Below are positions 9,301 to 18,100 of a stretch of 64,000 nucleotides of DNA, one piece after another. Origin of the DNA: Lewinellaceae bacterium (GTDB lineage: Bacteria; Bacteroidota; Bacteroidia; Chitinophagales; Saprospiraceae); the NCBI GenBank assembly GCA_020636135.1, contig JACJYK010000001.1, positions 2,218,501 to 2,282,500 on the forward strand, written 5' to 3'. Under the pieces are notes generated by a model. It made no database searches. It worked only from the letters and a program-made list of their open reading frames with translations, and was not told the DNA's origin. Both the position numbers and the translations under genes were made by a program. Each line of letters starts with the position of its first letter. Within the stretch, counting starts at the first letter, position 1.

Positions 9301-11723
9301 CACATACGTTTTATGGAGGAGAGCACGAATGGTACTGGTACAATAAATCCTTGTCATTTCAAGCGTTCTACCTGTGGAAGCTGGATGAGTTCATCAATCA
9401 TGGTGACCCTCGATATAATTTTGGTTGTGTTGAAGGTTCTATAACCCTTGATTTACCATTGTTGGTTGTTGGCCTATTTGCAGAACATGGAGCAAATGAT
9501 GCTGTTTTAACTGAAAATGGATATCTCGGATGTAATATTTCGCTTTCACCCAGCGCGTCATCTGTTGAATTATTTTTTCCCGAGCTCAGTAAATTGCACG
9601 CGCCTTCTCCATCGGCCATGTGTGTATGGCAAATTTTGACGCCTGAAGCTATTGCAGATTGGAAAAAACGCGTCTTTGAACCCTACCGGACCGAAGCAGA
9701 GATTACGAAAGCGTTAAATCTTACCAAGATTTATTACACACCGGTTAGGTATAACGACTGCATGATCGAAGTACGCAAGGATGACAAAACCCCTCCGGTG
9801 GTGGTAGCCCCTGAAGATGTCACGGTGTACTGTGATGGCGTACCTTACTGGTGGGAGCTGACGAAGAGCTATGCCGGAGGTACCAAAACCGCGACGGTGA
9901 AAGGGCATGGAGCCTCCTTTACGCATGATGTATGTGAAGGAGAAGATGCACTAGCTACCTATTGCGCAGATCCTTACATTTACCCGATAGGAAGAAACAC
10001 TTCAGATGCACCGGTTGAAGTAGCGCAGGTATGCTGCGTGGAGATCCCCTGGGATGGAGGAGACTTCGGCTACTATGGTGGTTCGGTCTGCGGCGAGTAC
10101 AGCTATGCCGGTGGCGTCAACTGCGATGAATACAGCTACTGGTACCACGATCACAACTGGCAGCCGATCTACTGCCGCTTGTGGCTGATGCTGGATAAAT
10201 ACGACAACCCGAACGGTGGACATCCGAACCCGCAAAGTTACTTTGACGAGACGGCGGAAGACTGGGTGATTACGGACAATTGCTGGGCGCCGGAAACGGA
10301 AGTGGAATACAGTGGCAGCCTGAACGAATGTGGGGTAGGGACGCTGACCAAGACGGTGACGGCTACCGACAAGTGTGGTAACACGGCATACGACACGCAG
10401 ACCCTGTATGTGAAGCCACGCTCCGACTTTGAAGTGATCTTCCCGAAAGATGTGGTTGTGAACTGTACCGATGAAGCAAATCTTGCTGCAGACCGCACGG
10501 GAGCGGGTTATCCGGAGATCAGCGACGACGACTGTGAGCTGATCGGGGTGACGTACTCGGATGAGCGCTACGATGTGACGGAAGGCTGCTATAAGATCTT
10601 ACGGACCTGGAAGCTGATCGACTGGTGTGTTTATTCACCGGACCTGCACAGCCGCTATCCGGATGTGATCGTCGACGACCGGTTGGTAGCGAGTGAGAGC
10701 AGATGCTGCATCCACCGCAACCTGAAAGATGATGGCGATGGTTACATGACCTATCTGCAGGTGATCAAAGTAATCGACGACGAAGCGCCGGTGATCGAAT
10801 GCAATGAGCTGGCCGAAACCTGCATCCTGGACAACAACTGCGATGCAGCAACGGTACGGTACGAATTGCTGGCTTCGGGCACGGACAACTGCGCGGCACC
10901 CGAGGAGATCCAATACCGCTACACGGTATTGGCCGGAGAGACCACGCCGATAGCGTATGGACAAGGCCATGAATTAACAGCAGAACTGGCCGTAGGCACC
11001 TATGGTGTCTGGCTGGTGGGTAAGGACCGTTGTGGCAACGAGGACAGCTGCTACACGACATTTACGATAAGAGACTGCAAGAACCCTACACCCTATTGTT
11101 ACCATGGCATCGCCACGGTGGTGATGAGTCCTACGGGCGAAGTAGAAGTATGGGCAACAGACTTCGATGCGGGCAGCTACGACAACTGTACGACAGCCGA
11201 TAACCTGATCCTGAGCTTCACGGAAGACGGAGAAACACCAAGCATAACCTTCACCTGTGCCGATATTCCGGACGGACGTTCCCAGGAGATTGAGGTAGAG
11301 ATCTGGGTCATCGATGAAGCCGGCAACAAGGATTTCTGCACGACGACGTTGTTGCTGCAGGACAACACCGGTAATGCCTGCCAGGACAGCAGTCCGTTAA
11401 CGGAGTCGGGATCCGGAGTAGCATCACCGGGACAAAAGGTAAAAGGAGAAGGGATAAGGACCCCAGAACTCTATCAGAATACGCCGAACCCCTTCAGCGG
11501 AGAGACAAAGATTGGCTTCTGGTTGCCGGAGAGCATGACAGCCACGCTGCGGGTAATGGATGTGACGGGCAAGGAGTTGTACCGGCTGAGTGGAACCTAT
11601 TCAGGTGGTAATCATCTGATCACGCTGGAAGCGGGCAGCATCCCTGAAGTAAAAGGGGTCTTGTTCTATCAGCTGGAAACGGAAAGAGGCGTATTGAATA
11701 AACGAATGGTCAAGGTGAATTAA
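357..11723 (+). CDS. Giant T9SS-secreted HYR-repeat surface protein (3788 aa)
   Basis: Very large exported protein, probably displayed on or released from the cell surface by the type IX secretion system. Residues 1-28 form a Sec signal peptide (a second ATG lies at codon 7). Residues 111-674 are twelve 47-residue repeats with the pattern VYVGGxFTDAGGVAAAD..ARWDG, likely propeller blades. Residues 675-757 are one HYR-like domain, 758-2037 are sixteen 80-residue HYR-like repeats with four cysteines each, and 2038-2310 is a seventeenth HYR unit split by an inserted beta-sandwich-like domain (about 2068-2262). From about 2320 to 3690 follows a cysteine-rich tail shared with the next giant gene. 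The last 88 residues (NTPNPFSGETKIGFWLP...) are a typical Por/T9SS sorting domain. Adhesion, matrix or ligand-binding roles are inferred; no catalytic motif is visible. The frame is intact throughout, despite extreme repetition. Confidence 0.93.
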   Translation: MTYLYLMPVKWFIFTCLLLVSLPTHVGTEVHSGDQNAPEITKPTAELQENNQSGEQLQSLGDWLTPDGKLNVPEGFSGSLDPTGFKMSYGLDGAPVFLPDAMTDCQSDTCWNALGAGLTNSVWAIAISGSDVYVGGEFTDAGGVAAADYIAWWDGSNWNELGTGLNNTVLAIGISGSDVYVGGHFTDAGGVAAADYVARWDGSSWQALGAGLNNTVWAIVINGSDVYVGGEFANAGGVAAADHIARWSGSNWFALGSGLNNVVFSIAINGIDIYVGGSFTNAGGVAAADNIARWDGSSWNALGTGLNNLVFAIAISGSDVYVGGKFTNAGGVAAADNVARWDGSNWNALGPGLNNEVRAIVISGSDVYVGGHFTDAGGVAAADYVARWDGSNWQALGAGLNNTVLAIGISGSDVYVGGDFTDAGGVAEADRVARWSIGCNMDYCSCWETLDLGLNNVVRTIAISGSDVYVGGDFTDAGGVAAADYVARWDGSNWNALGPGLNGGVRAIVISGSDIYVGGYFTNAGGVAAADHIARWNGSNWFALGSGLNSWVWAIAINGSDVYVGGVFTNAGGVAAADRIARWDGSNWNALASGLNTTVEAIAISGNDVYVGGGFTDAGGVAAADYIARWDGSNWNALGNGLNGGVAAIAISGNDVYVGGGIQSINYIGRFTCGGDMVPPSITCPGDQTVYADGACGDILGDYTFLAVVTDDQDPSPVVSQKPMAGSTIISDTAVTLYATDASGNVDSCSFMVIMQDTTAPTAVCQNITVYLDGSGNASITAADVDGGSSDNCSVSNLSASSTSFNCADLGGNSVTLTVTDASGNMKSCMATVTVQDTTSPTAVCQNITVYLDGSGNASIAAGDVDGGSTDNCGVSNLSASLTSFTCADLGGNSVTLTVSDASGNMKTCMATVTVQDTTAPIAVCQNITVFLDGSGNASITASDVDGGSADNCSVSNLSASSTAFTCADLGGNSVTLTVSDASGNMKSCMGTVTVQDTTSPTAVCQNITVYLDGSGNASIAAGDVDGGSTDNCAVSNLSASPTSFTCADLGANPATLTVSDASGNMKTCMATVTVQDTTAPIAVCQNITVFLDGSGNASITASDVDGGSADNCSVINLSASPTSFTCADLGGNSVTLTVSDASGNMKSCLATVTVQDTTAPTAVCQNITVFLDGSGSASITAADVDGGSSDNCSVSNLSASSTSFTCADLGGNSVTLTVSDASGNMKTCMATVTVQDTTAPIAVCQNITVFLDGSGNASITASDVDGGSADNCSVSNLSASSTAFTCADLGGNSVTLTVSDASGNMKFCMATVTVQDTTSPTAVCQNITVYLDGSGNASITAADVDGGSTDNCAVSNLSASPTSFTCADLGGNSVTLTVSDASGNMKTCMATVTVQDTTAPIAVCQNITVFLDGSGNASITASDVDGGSADNCSVSNLSASSTAFTCADLGGNSVTLTVSDASGNMKSCMGTVTVQDTTAPTAICQNITVYLDGSGNASITGADVDGGSSDNCMVASLSASPTSFTCADLGGNSVTLTVSDASGNMKSCMATVTVQDTTSPTAACQNITVFLDGSGNASITGGDVDGGSSDNCMVASLSASPSAFTCADIGANSVMLTVVDVSSNSNTCMATVTVQDSVAPVAICQNITVFLNGAGTATVFPSDVDGGSSDNCGIGGQSSSPAVFNCSDTGPNNVTLTITDVNGNDKNCISVVTVQDTTAPTAVCQDITVYLDGAGNASITGSDVDGGSFDNCSVSSTSASPTSFTCANLGANSVTLTVTDASLNSKTCTATVAVQDTVAPTAVCQNITVYPNGSGNASITGNDVDGGSTDNCAVTGRTVSPNNFNCGNLTPVPVTLTITDASSNSSSCTAIIRVLDTTAPTAICKDVTLNLDPGGIVGVDGYNIVSSSTDNCSLIIPLEGFIIFNCSDIGINSLPFSVRDIAGNTDMCTAMITVQDNIPPVAQCKDITIELDAMGQAVITGDDIDNGSTDNCTITNRTASPDTFTCSDIGSNMVTLTVMDQSGNTDNCMSSVTVRDTTPPTLLCRDLTIDLDNSGNASLSVNDLNPMGSTTYTVNAITYNPIDIPSGTQFTLGDDAVSGYLPIGFDFIFFGETKSQFRLGSNGFVTFASSTASGCCSGQFIPNTTFPNDLIALAWEDLDPGNGGAPGVNLLRYQTVGTAPNRVLVLELYNVDHYPSGDRVSLHLQLYESTNVIEIHTTSQPATCCNHTRGIENATGTEAYAVPGRNATTWTATNDAYSFNPVNSDVVSDACGVSSSYLSQTAFTCQNLGANMVYLIAVDNNGNQDSCLSNVTVADPSNFCCDTPSITCPADITVTADPFACEVAVSYADPTVMSNCTPVITQFSGPMMDSLLAFGMYTVQFEASNGPTLKDTCSFTITVLENGRSQPLQSTAKRAAAGLACQDHVNISLSSDCQRVITARDVLLTGSAGCIDRYNCEVFIPGSLTPIPGATLTYEHVGQTLTYVVEDIQSGGKCWGTLKLEDKLGPQIYCQNDTISCLQMSEREDLVVITDLCQPFPTTTDILEKQWTDLGCDDREFIGYLARKVRATDVWGNYAECRDTLFVRKETIDSLVCGPDTLIECTTEVVRNGKTVELLWNVGKNGDTYLDAQGYAHPWPTKGNGYFPAPYLKSTQPGQAPGYLIPVKTDAGPDFTNTGKCQIVFDYEDHIVPTCGKSYKIRRTWHIYDWCGRRDTTCVQWFKITDTEAPVIKEAYLNPIDDHGGTSCEEVPASLNRLAREKGALVACEVLKAEVDPHDCKATVILPDPRAWVLKDCDDVLEVYYEIEYIDPSHPGKTLLESGNIAEGETAHVYLPEGWHNVLYHIRDRCWNETLLLQGISVYDNTPPTPVCDEITQVTLDPEKCWARVYAKDLDDGSHDNCCDQLHFAVANMDSVIYWRNYWHEYFLDCVGHSDYYANQDRYDTFIEEWINTFVFDDYIDVTECGSEQLILRVYEACGVPAYDPHTFYGGEHEWYWYNKSLSFQAFYLWKLDEFINHGDPRYNFGCVEGSITLDLPLLVVGLFAEHGANDAVLTENGYLGCNISLSPSASSVELFFPELSKLHAPSPSAMCVWQILTPEAIADWKKRVFEPYRTEAEITKALNLTKIYYTPVRYNDCMIEVRKDDKTPPVVVAPEDVTVYCDGVPYWWELTKSYAGGTKTATVKGHGASFTHDVCEGEDALATYCADPYIYPIGRNTSDAPVEVAQVCCVEIPWDGGDFGYYGGSVCGEYSYAGGVNCDEYSYWYHDHNWQPIYCRLWLMLDKYDNPNGGHPNPQSYFDETAEDWVITDNCWAPETEVEYSGSLNECGVGTLTKTVTATDKCGNTAYDTQTLYVKPRSDFEVIFPKDVVVNCTDEANLAADRTGAGYPEISDDDCELIGVTYSDERYDVTEGCYKILRTWKLIDWCVYSPDLHSRYPDVIVDDRLVASESRCCIHRNLKDDGDGYMTYLQVIKVIDDEAPVIECNELAETCILDNNCDAATVRYELLASGTDNCAAPEEIQYRYTVLAGETTPIAYGQGHELTAELAVGTYGVWLVGKDRCGNEDSCYTTFTIRDCKNPTPYCYHGIATVVMSPTGEVEVWATDFDAGSYDNCTTADNLILSFTEDGETPSITFTCADIPDGRSQEIEVEIWVIDEAGNKDFCTTTLLLQDNTGNACQDSSPLTESGSGVASPGQKVKGEGIRTPELYQNTPNPFSGETKIGFWLPESMTATLRVMDVTGKELYRLSGTYSGGNHLITLEAGSIPEVKGVLFYQLETERGVLNKRMVKVN
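687..2378 (+). repeat. Twelve-copy 141-nt propeller-like repeat array
   Basis: In-frame tandem array inside the first giant gene. Units are 47 codons long, beginning at W of WNALGxGL and ending WDGSN. Eleven are complete; the seventh carries a small insertion with cysteines (CNMDYCSC) and the twelfth is shortened and ends in FTCGG. Copies are similar in DNA as well as protein (for example the GTGTACGTGGGAGG core recurs), suggesting amplification by unequal exchange. The alternating hydrophobic VYVGG strand and the WDG turn resemble beta-propeller blades; this fold assignment is inference. Confidence 0.85.
2628..6467 (+). repeat. Sixteen-copy exact 240-nt HYR-like repeat array
   Basis: Sixteen consecutive in-frame units of exactly 80 codons (16 x 240 = 3840 nt, no length change). 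Each begins TTAPTAVCQNITV and ends CMATVTVQD. Four cysteines recur at unit positions about 8, 36, 50 and 72, together with VDGGSxDNC, so two disulfides per repeat are plausible. Copies 1-11 are almost identical in DNA; copies 12-16 become progressively more divergent. A higher-order 480-nt period is present in the middle of the array. HYR domains are immunoglobulin-like and common in extracellular adhesion proteins. Confidence 0.95.
3061..4740 (+). repeat. Higher-order 480-nt dimeric repeat within the HYR array
   Basis: The same junction sequence (CATGAAGACGTGCATGGCGA and the following 100 or so bases) recurs at 3070, 3550, 4030 and 4510, that is every 480 nt, showing that a two-unit block was copied. 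By eye, 3961-4260 and 4441-4740 differ at a single base. The two alternating unit types encode TAPIAVCQNITVFLDGSG and TSPTAVCQNITVYLDGSG variants. Confidence 0.85.
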
Positions 11724-12130
11724 ATTCATGCTGACATTACACTAACTTTCGTCAATATGGGATGCTGACCGATGCTGACCGACCAAAGGGAGCGTCAGTA
11801 GAGCGTCAGTAGATGCTAATAACGCGCCAGCGTTCGTCAGCAAGTGCCTGGCTGTCCGTTTAGACGGACTATATAACGTAATGCTTTAGGTTCATTAAAT
11901 CCTGACAATTGTATTTGTCTGGGTCCACCTATATAAAATTAATTTAATATGATTATTTATATATTAAAATAATTCATATCTTTAATCCATTGTAGCTTTC
12001 CTTCAATTGTGTTCTGGACTAAAATATTTAAAATAAGAATATTTTACCCCACGATATTTGACGTACCTTGTAGGAGGATTAATAGAGATTGGTCTATAAC
12101 AACCTATCTAAAACCCTAAATGCCAAGATT
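11724..12130. other. Intergenic region between the giant genes with short tandem and inverted repeats
   Basis: About 400 nt without a supported gene. 11761-11780 is GATGCTGACC twice, and 11790-11811 is GAGCGTCAGTA twice; TGCTGAC of the first pair can pair with GTCAGTA of the second (7 bp, one wobble), so several alternative hairpins are possible. 11854-11869 is a hairpin GTCCGT-TTAG-ACGGAC. These may end the first giant transcript, although no run of T follows. The rest (11930-12060) is very AT-rich and probably carries the promoter for the second giant gene. An AGGAGG at 12072-12077 is noted with the next gene. Confidence 0.5.
11854..11869. repeat. Perfect 6-bp-stem hairpin after the first giant gene
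   Basis: GTCCGT, loop TTAG, then ACGGAC. It is followed by TATATAACG rather than a T-run, so it is not a classical intrinsic terminator; it could be an RNA stability element or a processed transcript end. Confidence 0.35.
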
Positions 12131-15100
12131 ATGGAGAGAATTTTTACTCCATTTTACAGAGGGATATGGATGTGTATTTTGCTTGTTACTGCACATGCAA
12201 GTATTGAGGCACAAAATTTTCCTTTTACGCTTCCTGAACTTCCTGCTGGAAAGAGTATTCGTATTTACTACCGGGTTAATACCAATGGTACCTTCTCTCC
12301 GGTGAATGCTACCTCGATCAGTGAACAAGCTTTAATAGGATTTACTGGTGGGACCCAAAATAGCGATGATCCAAATACTCCTGCTGCCAATGATCCGACA
12401 CTAACGCCTGCATTTGCATTCGATTGTACCGATTTTGGCTCTACAGTTTATGTGGATAGCAGTGCGACTCCTGGAGGAGATGGCACTTCCTGGGCTACCG
12501 CTTTCAATGACTTACAGGCGGGACTTGTTGTTGCCCAGATGTGCCCCCGGGTTGATTCCGTTCTGGTTGCTAAAGGTACCTATTACCCTTCCGTGTCCGA
12601 TCGGAATGCTTTTTTCAACATTCCCGACTCCAGCGTTGTTTTAGGTGGATTTCCCAGCGGCGGCAGTCCTCTTGCTGATCGGATGCCTGAGTGTAACCCG
12701 ACCATTCTGAGTGGAGATATCAACATGTCCGGGGATAGTACCGGGAATTCATACCATGTCGTAAAGACAATAAATTATCTGGGTACCATTTATGTGGATG
12801 GTTTCATTATCGAAGCTGGTAATACCGTGGCTGACATGGATGATGGTGCCGGCTGGTGGGATGGATCCATCCATTCGACCGGGATCCTGGACATTAATCA
12901 TGTGATCTTCAGAAATAATATTGGTGTCCGCGGTGCTGCATTTTATGGAGAAGGGCTAAGGAAATTGAACCTTGTCAATTCGATTTTTGAATACAATACA
13001 GCAACCGATCGAGGAGGTGCAGTCTACTTTACGCCTGCATCGGTCTTAGGCCCTCCGGTGCCTGTTGTATTGTTTGAGAACAATCTCTTTCACCACAATA
13101 CAGCTACAATTAACGGTGGAGCCATTGCACTGACCTTTACGCCGGGAATTGATTTCTCGATTATTAACAATACGATAGCAGATAATAGTCCGGATGCATT
13201 TAACAATAATTCAGGAGGAAATGTGGTAGTGGGTAATACCATCTTTTGGAATAATGGGATGTCTGATATTACAGGAGCAGTTATTCCTACTGTTACCTAT
13301 TCCTTGGTAAATAATGTGCCACATCCTACAAATACATCGGGTGATCCTTTATTTGGAGTGAACTATAGACCTGGTCTGGGATCATTTTTAACAATAGATA
13401 GAGGATCAAACGCATTTTCATCTCAAGCAACTGACTTAATTGGCTTTCCCCGTATCAATATTTCCATCATCGATATGGGAGTGTATGAAGTTCAAACATT
13501 TTTGTGTTTGGATTCGACTATTTATGTTGGAAATGATGTATTCAAGTGGCCGGTTGATTCCATATATGTGGGAGGATTTGCTCCGGGCACAGTACAATTA
13601 GTCAATGGGGTTCCCGGTATTGATACGTTGTATTTTGACTGCTCCATGCTGGGGGATTCTGTCATCCTGATATCTATAGTGGATACTTCCTGTGGCAAAA
13701 ATAGTCCGGAATTTGGTTGCATGTTTACGGCAACTGTACGTGACGGTAGTGCTCCTATGGCCATGTGCAAAGATCTGACTGTTAACTTGTATTCTACAAT
13801 GACAACGATTGCTTCCCGGGATCTGGATAATGGAAGTACCGATAATTGCGGGGTGGTCTCATGGGTCGCTTCGGATACGGTATTTGACTGCATGGATGTG
13901 GGAACTCAAATGATTAGTTTGACGGTCAGTGACGCTGGTGGCAATACTTCGATATGCACCAGTATGGTCACCGTGGTTGATGACAAGGCACCTGTTCCTA
14001 GTTGTGCAAATGGACCTACCTTCAATCTCATGCCGGGAATGCCGGATCCTTCGGTTACCATTACAGTTGATGATATTTTGACAAGCCCGGTTACGGATAA
14101 TTGTGGAGTCGATACTGTTTATTTAAGTCAGTCGGTATTTACCTGTACAGATTTGGGTCAGAAGTTAATAACCCTGACTGCGGTGGATGTGAATGGAAAC
14201 AGCGATTTCTGCTTGACTTATGTCACGATCGCCGACCCGATGATTCTCTGCTGCGACACCCCGAGCATTACCTGTCCTGCTGATATTCTGGTGACGGCTG
14301 ATCCGTTTGCCTGTGAGGTAAAAATAAGTTACCCGGACCCCACAGTAATGAGCAATTGTACTCCGGTGATCACACAACTATCTGGCCCGGCATCGGACAG
14401 TATCCTGGACTTCGGGATGTATACAGTGCAGTTCGAAGCAAGTAATGGACCCACCAAAAACGATACGTGTTCGTTCACCATCACGGTACTGGAAAATGGG
14501 CAATCCCAACCTCTGCAATCCACCGCCAAGCGAGCGGCTGCAGGCCTGGCGTGTCACGATCATGTGAACATCAGCCTGAGCAGCGACTGTATGCGGGAGA
14601 TTACTGCACGTGATGTCCTGGTGACCGGCAGTGCGGGTTGCATCGACCGGTATAACTGTGAGGTCTTTAAACCGGGTTCGCTTATCCCGATACCAGGTGC
14701 CACCCTCACCTATGAACATGTTGGCCAGACACTGACCTATGTGGTGGAAGACGTTCAGGATGGCGGAAAATGCTGGGGTACACTGAAGCTGGAAGACAAA
14801 CTGGGCCCAGTCATCCGCTGTGAAAATGATACACTGACTTGCCTGGAAGCTGCCATTAGATCGACCGACGATTACTTTGAATCATTGGTGAGCGACTGCG
14901 GACCCTATCCGGTGCAGGTGGATATTGTGAATTCGATCTGGGAGGATTTCCAGTGTGAGGATTCATTGTTTAGTGGGAAGATTACGCGAACGATCCGGAG
15001 CAGTGACCCTTGGGGCAATCACAACGAATGCGTGCAAGAGATCTGGATCGAACGGATACGGATTGATAGCCTGATCTGCCCGGATACTATCGAATTTGAA

Positions 15101-18100
15101 TGTACAACACTGGAACTTCTGAAAGTGATTTACGGAGACAACCTGGATTCCATCATCCACGTTCCGGGAGTTACATTGGATTTTGAGGCACTGGATCCGC
15201 TGACATTACAGATTGCAGGGCTATTACTAGGGTACCATGATGTCCTCACTTTTCCGGAAGTGAAGACGATGGATGGAGGCACGAGTCCGCTGTGGTTATC
15301 TGATTATTATTATCAATTGTTCCCGGGGTTGGCGAATGCCCATTGCAATGCATTTGCAGAATACGAGGACCAGGTGTTTGAGGTCTGCGGTAATGCCCGA
15401 AAGATCCGCAGGACGTGGACGATCTATGACTGGTGTGATCACCGTGATACGACCTGTGAACAGTGGATTATCGTGCGAGACACAACGCCGCCGTTGTTCA
15501 ATATCTTCCCTTATCTGACCGGTATTATCGGTGACGATATGGAGATGGATACGACGACATTGCTGGGCCTGCTGGACCCGTTCAATGTGCTGGCCTATAC
15601 AGAACCGCACGACTGTAAAGCACACGTACATCTGCCGGATTTAAAGAAATATTTCTTCGACTGCAGTCCGTTTGAGATGGGCTATGAAGTCGAGGTTGCC
15701 GATCCACATCATCCGGGTAAGACGACCGTGTTGAGCGGAACGTTGCCGGATGACATTTATCTGCCGGAAGGGGTGTTTACGGTGAAGTTCCGTTTGGTGG
15801 ATGCCTGCTGGAACACGAGCTATGAAGCGTTTCCTGAAGACGCATTCGGTGGAATCGGTATATTTTCAAATTTCTTCAATACGCTGATCCCCGGTATCAC
15901 GGTGCAGGTATTGGATGCCACACCGCCGACGCCGGTGTGCGACGAGATCACGCAGGTGACACTGGATCCGGCGAGCTGCTGGGCGCGGATCAACGCGGAG
16001 GACCTGGATGACGGCAGTCACGACAACTGCTGCGATCAGCTGTATTATGCGGTGGCACTGAAGGATAGCGTAGACTACTACGAAGCGAAGTTTCAGGATT
16101 TCCTGTCGTCGGTGACGGAAGAATATCTTGGAGTAGACCTGACGCTCGACGGCCTGGGGCTATATGAAGGAAAAGCTCCTAATCTGGTGTCGTTCATGCG
16201 GGTTGCCCATGAGGTATGGATGAACCTGTGTGCTTTTGATGTAGTTGAAGACCTGACGGAGTGTGGAGAAGACCAGGTGGTGCTGCGGGTGTATGAAGCC
16301 TGTGGATTACGACCTTACGACGAGCACATCAAGAAAAACGTGACGTGCATCCTGCCACCGATCTATCAGACGACACCGGGGGGTACACCTACGGCTGTCT
16401 ACCAGTGGACGATCGATACGAAGCAGGAGCATTTCTTCTACGAGCTGATGAATGCGTGCTGGGATGATTATTTCCCATTGCTGGGCTGCATCACGAATGA
16501 GTCGCTGTACCTGCGTTACGTGTGGTGCCTGGTAGAATACTACAAAGATAAAGGTCAGTTTGTACAGCTGAATAAGATGACGCTGGAGCAGATCGAGCTG
16601 GAACTGCAGAACATCCTGAATGCAGACATTGGCGAGTGCATTGTAGATAACATACCGGAGATCCTGGTGGGCCTGAAGGTGAAACAAAACTTCATGTACA
16701 CAGATCTGCTGAAGACGAAATACAATGACTGCTGGATCGAGGTGATCAAAGACGACAAGACGCCACCAGTGGTAGTAGCACCGGATGATGTGACAGTCTA
16801 CTGTGATGGCGTTCCCTACTGGTGGACGCTGACGAAGCCCTATGCCGGAGGCACCAAAACCGCCACTGTGAAAGGCCATGGAGCCTCCTATACGCATGAT
16901 GTGTGTGAAGGAGAGGATGCATTGCAAACCTATTGTTCCAGTCCTGAAGTTACTTTGGTTGGAATGAATACGTCGGCCGATCCGGTTGCAGGGTCGGTGT
17001 GCTGTGTGGAAATCCCATGGGATGGCGGTGACTTTGGATACTATGGCGGGTCAGTATGCGGCGAGTACAGCTATGCCGGCGGCGTCAACTGCGATGAATA
17101 CAGCTACTGGTATCACGATCACAACTGGCAGCCGATCTATTGCAGATTGTGGCTGATGCTGGATCAATACGACAACCCGGATGGTGGACATCCCAATCCA
17201 CAAAGTTACTTTGACGAAACAGCAGAAGACTGGGTTATCACAGACAACTGCTGGGCTCCGGATACACAAGTAGATATCAGCGGCAGCCTGAACGAATGCG
17301 GGGTAGGGACACTGACCAAGACGGTGACAGCCACCGACAAGTGTGGTAACACGGCACACGACACGCAGACCCTGTATGTGAAGCCACGCTCCGACTTTGA
17401 GGTGATCTTCCCGAAAGATGTGGTGGTGAACTGTACCGATGAAGCAAATCTTGCTGCGGACCGCACGGGAGCGGGCTATCCGGAGATCAGCGACGATGAC
17501 TGTGAGCTGATCGGGGTGACGTACTCGGATGAGCGTTACGATGTGACGGAAGGCTGCTACAAGATCCTGCGGACCTGGAAGCTGATCGACTGGTGTGTTT
17601 ATTCACCGGATCTGCACAGCCGCTATCCGGATGTGATCGTAGACGACCGTCTGGTAGCGAGCGAGAGCAGATGCTGCATCCACCGCAACCTGAAGGATGA
17701 CGGTGATGGTTACATGACCTACCTGCAGGTGATCAAGGTAGTAGATAACGAAGCGCCTGTACTCGAATGTGCGGTGCTGGAAGATAAGTGTATCAACGAT
17801 GGTTGCGGAGAGGCGACCGTGGTTTACAATCTGGTCAGCAGTGTGTCGGACAACTGCACCTTGCCGGTCGATATGTCTTATCGTTACAGCGTAGAAGATG
17901 AGGCTGGAGCGGAAGTGTTGCGCGGAGAAGGTCAGGTGCTGGTAGCGCCATCACCTGCCGGGTCTTACCAGGTGCGTTTGATCGCGTCCGACCGTTGTGG
18001 CAACGAAGACACGTGTTATACCACGTTTACCATCAGAGATTGCAAGAAACCTACACCCTATTGCTATCATGGCATCAGCACGGTGGTGATGAGTCCTTCG

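Noticed and set aside
16307..16927. Long antisense open frame inside the second giant gene.
   Set aside because: No start signal, no known domain, and overlaps the constant tail whose sense frame is certain.
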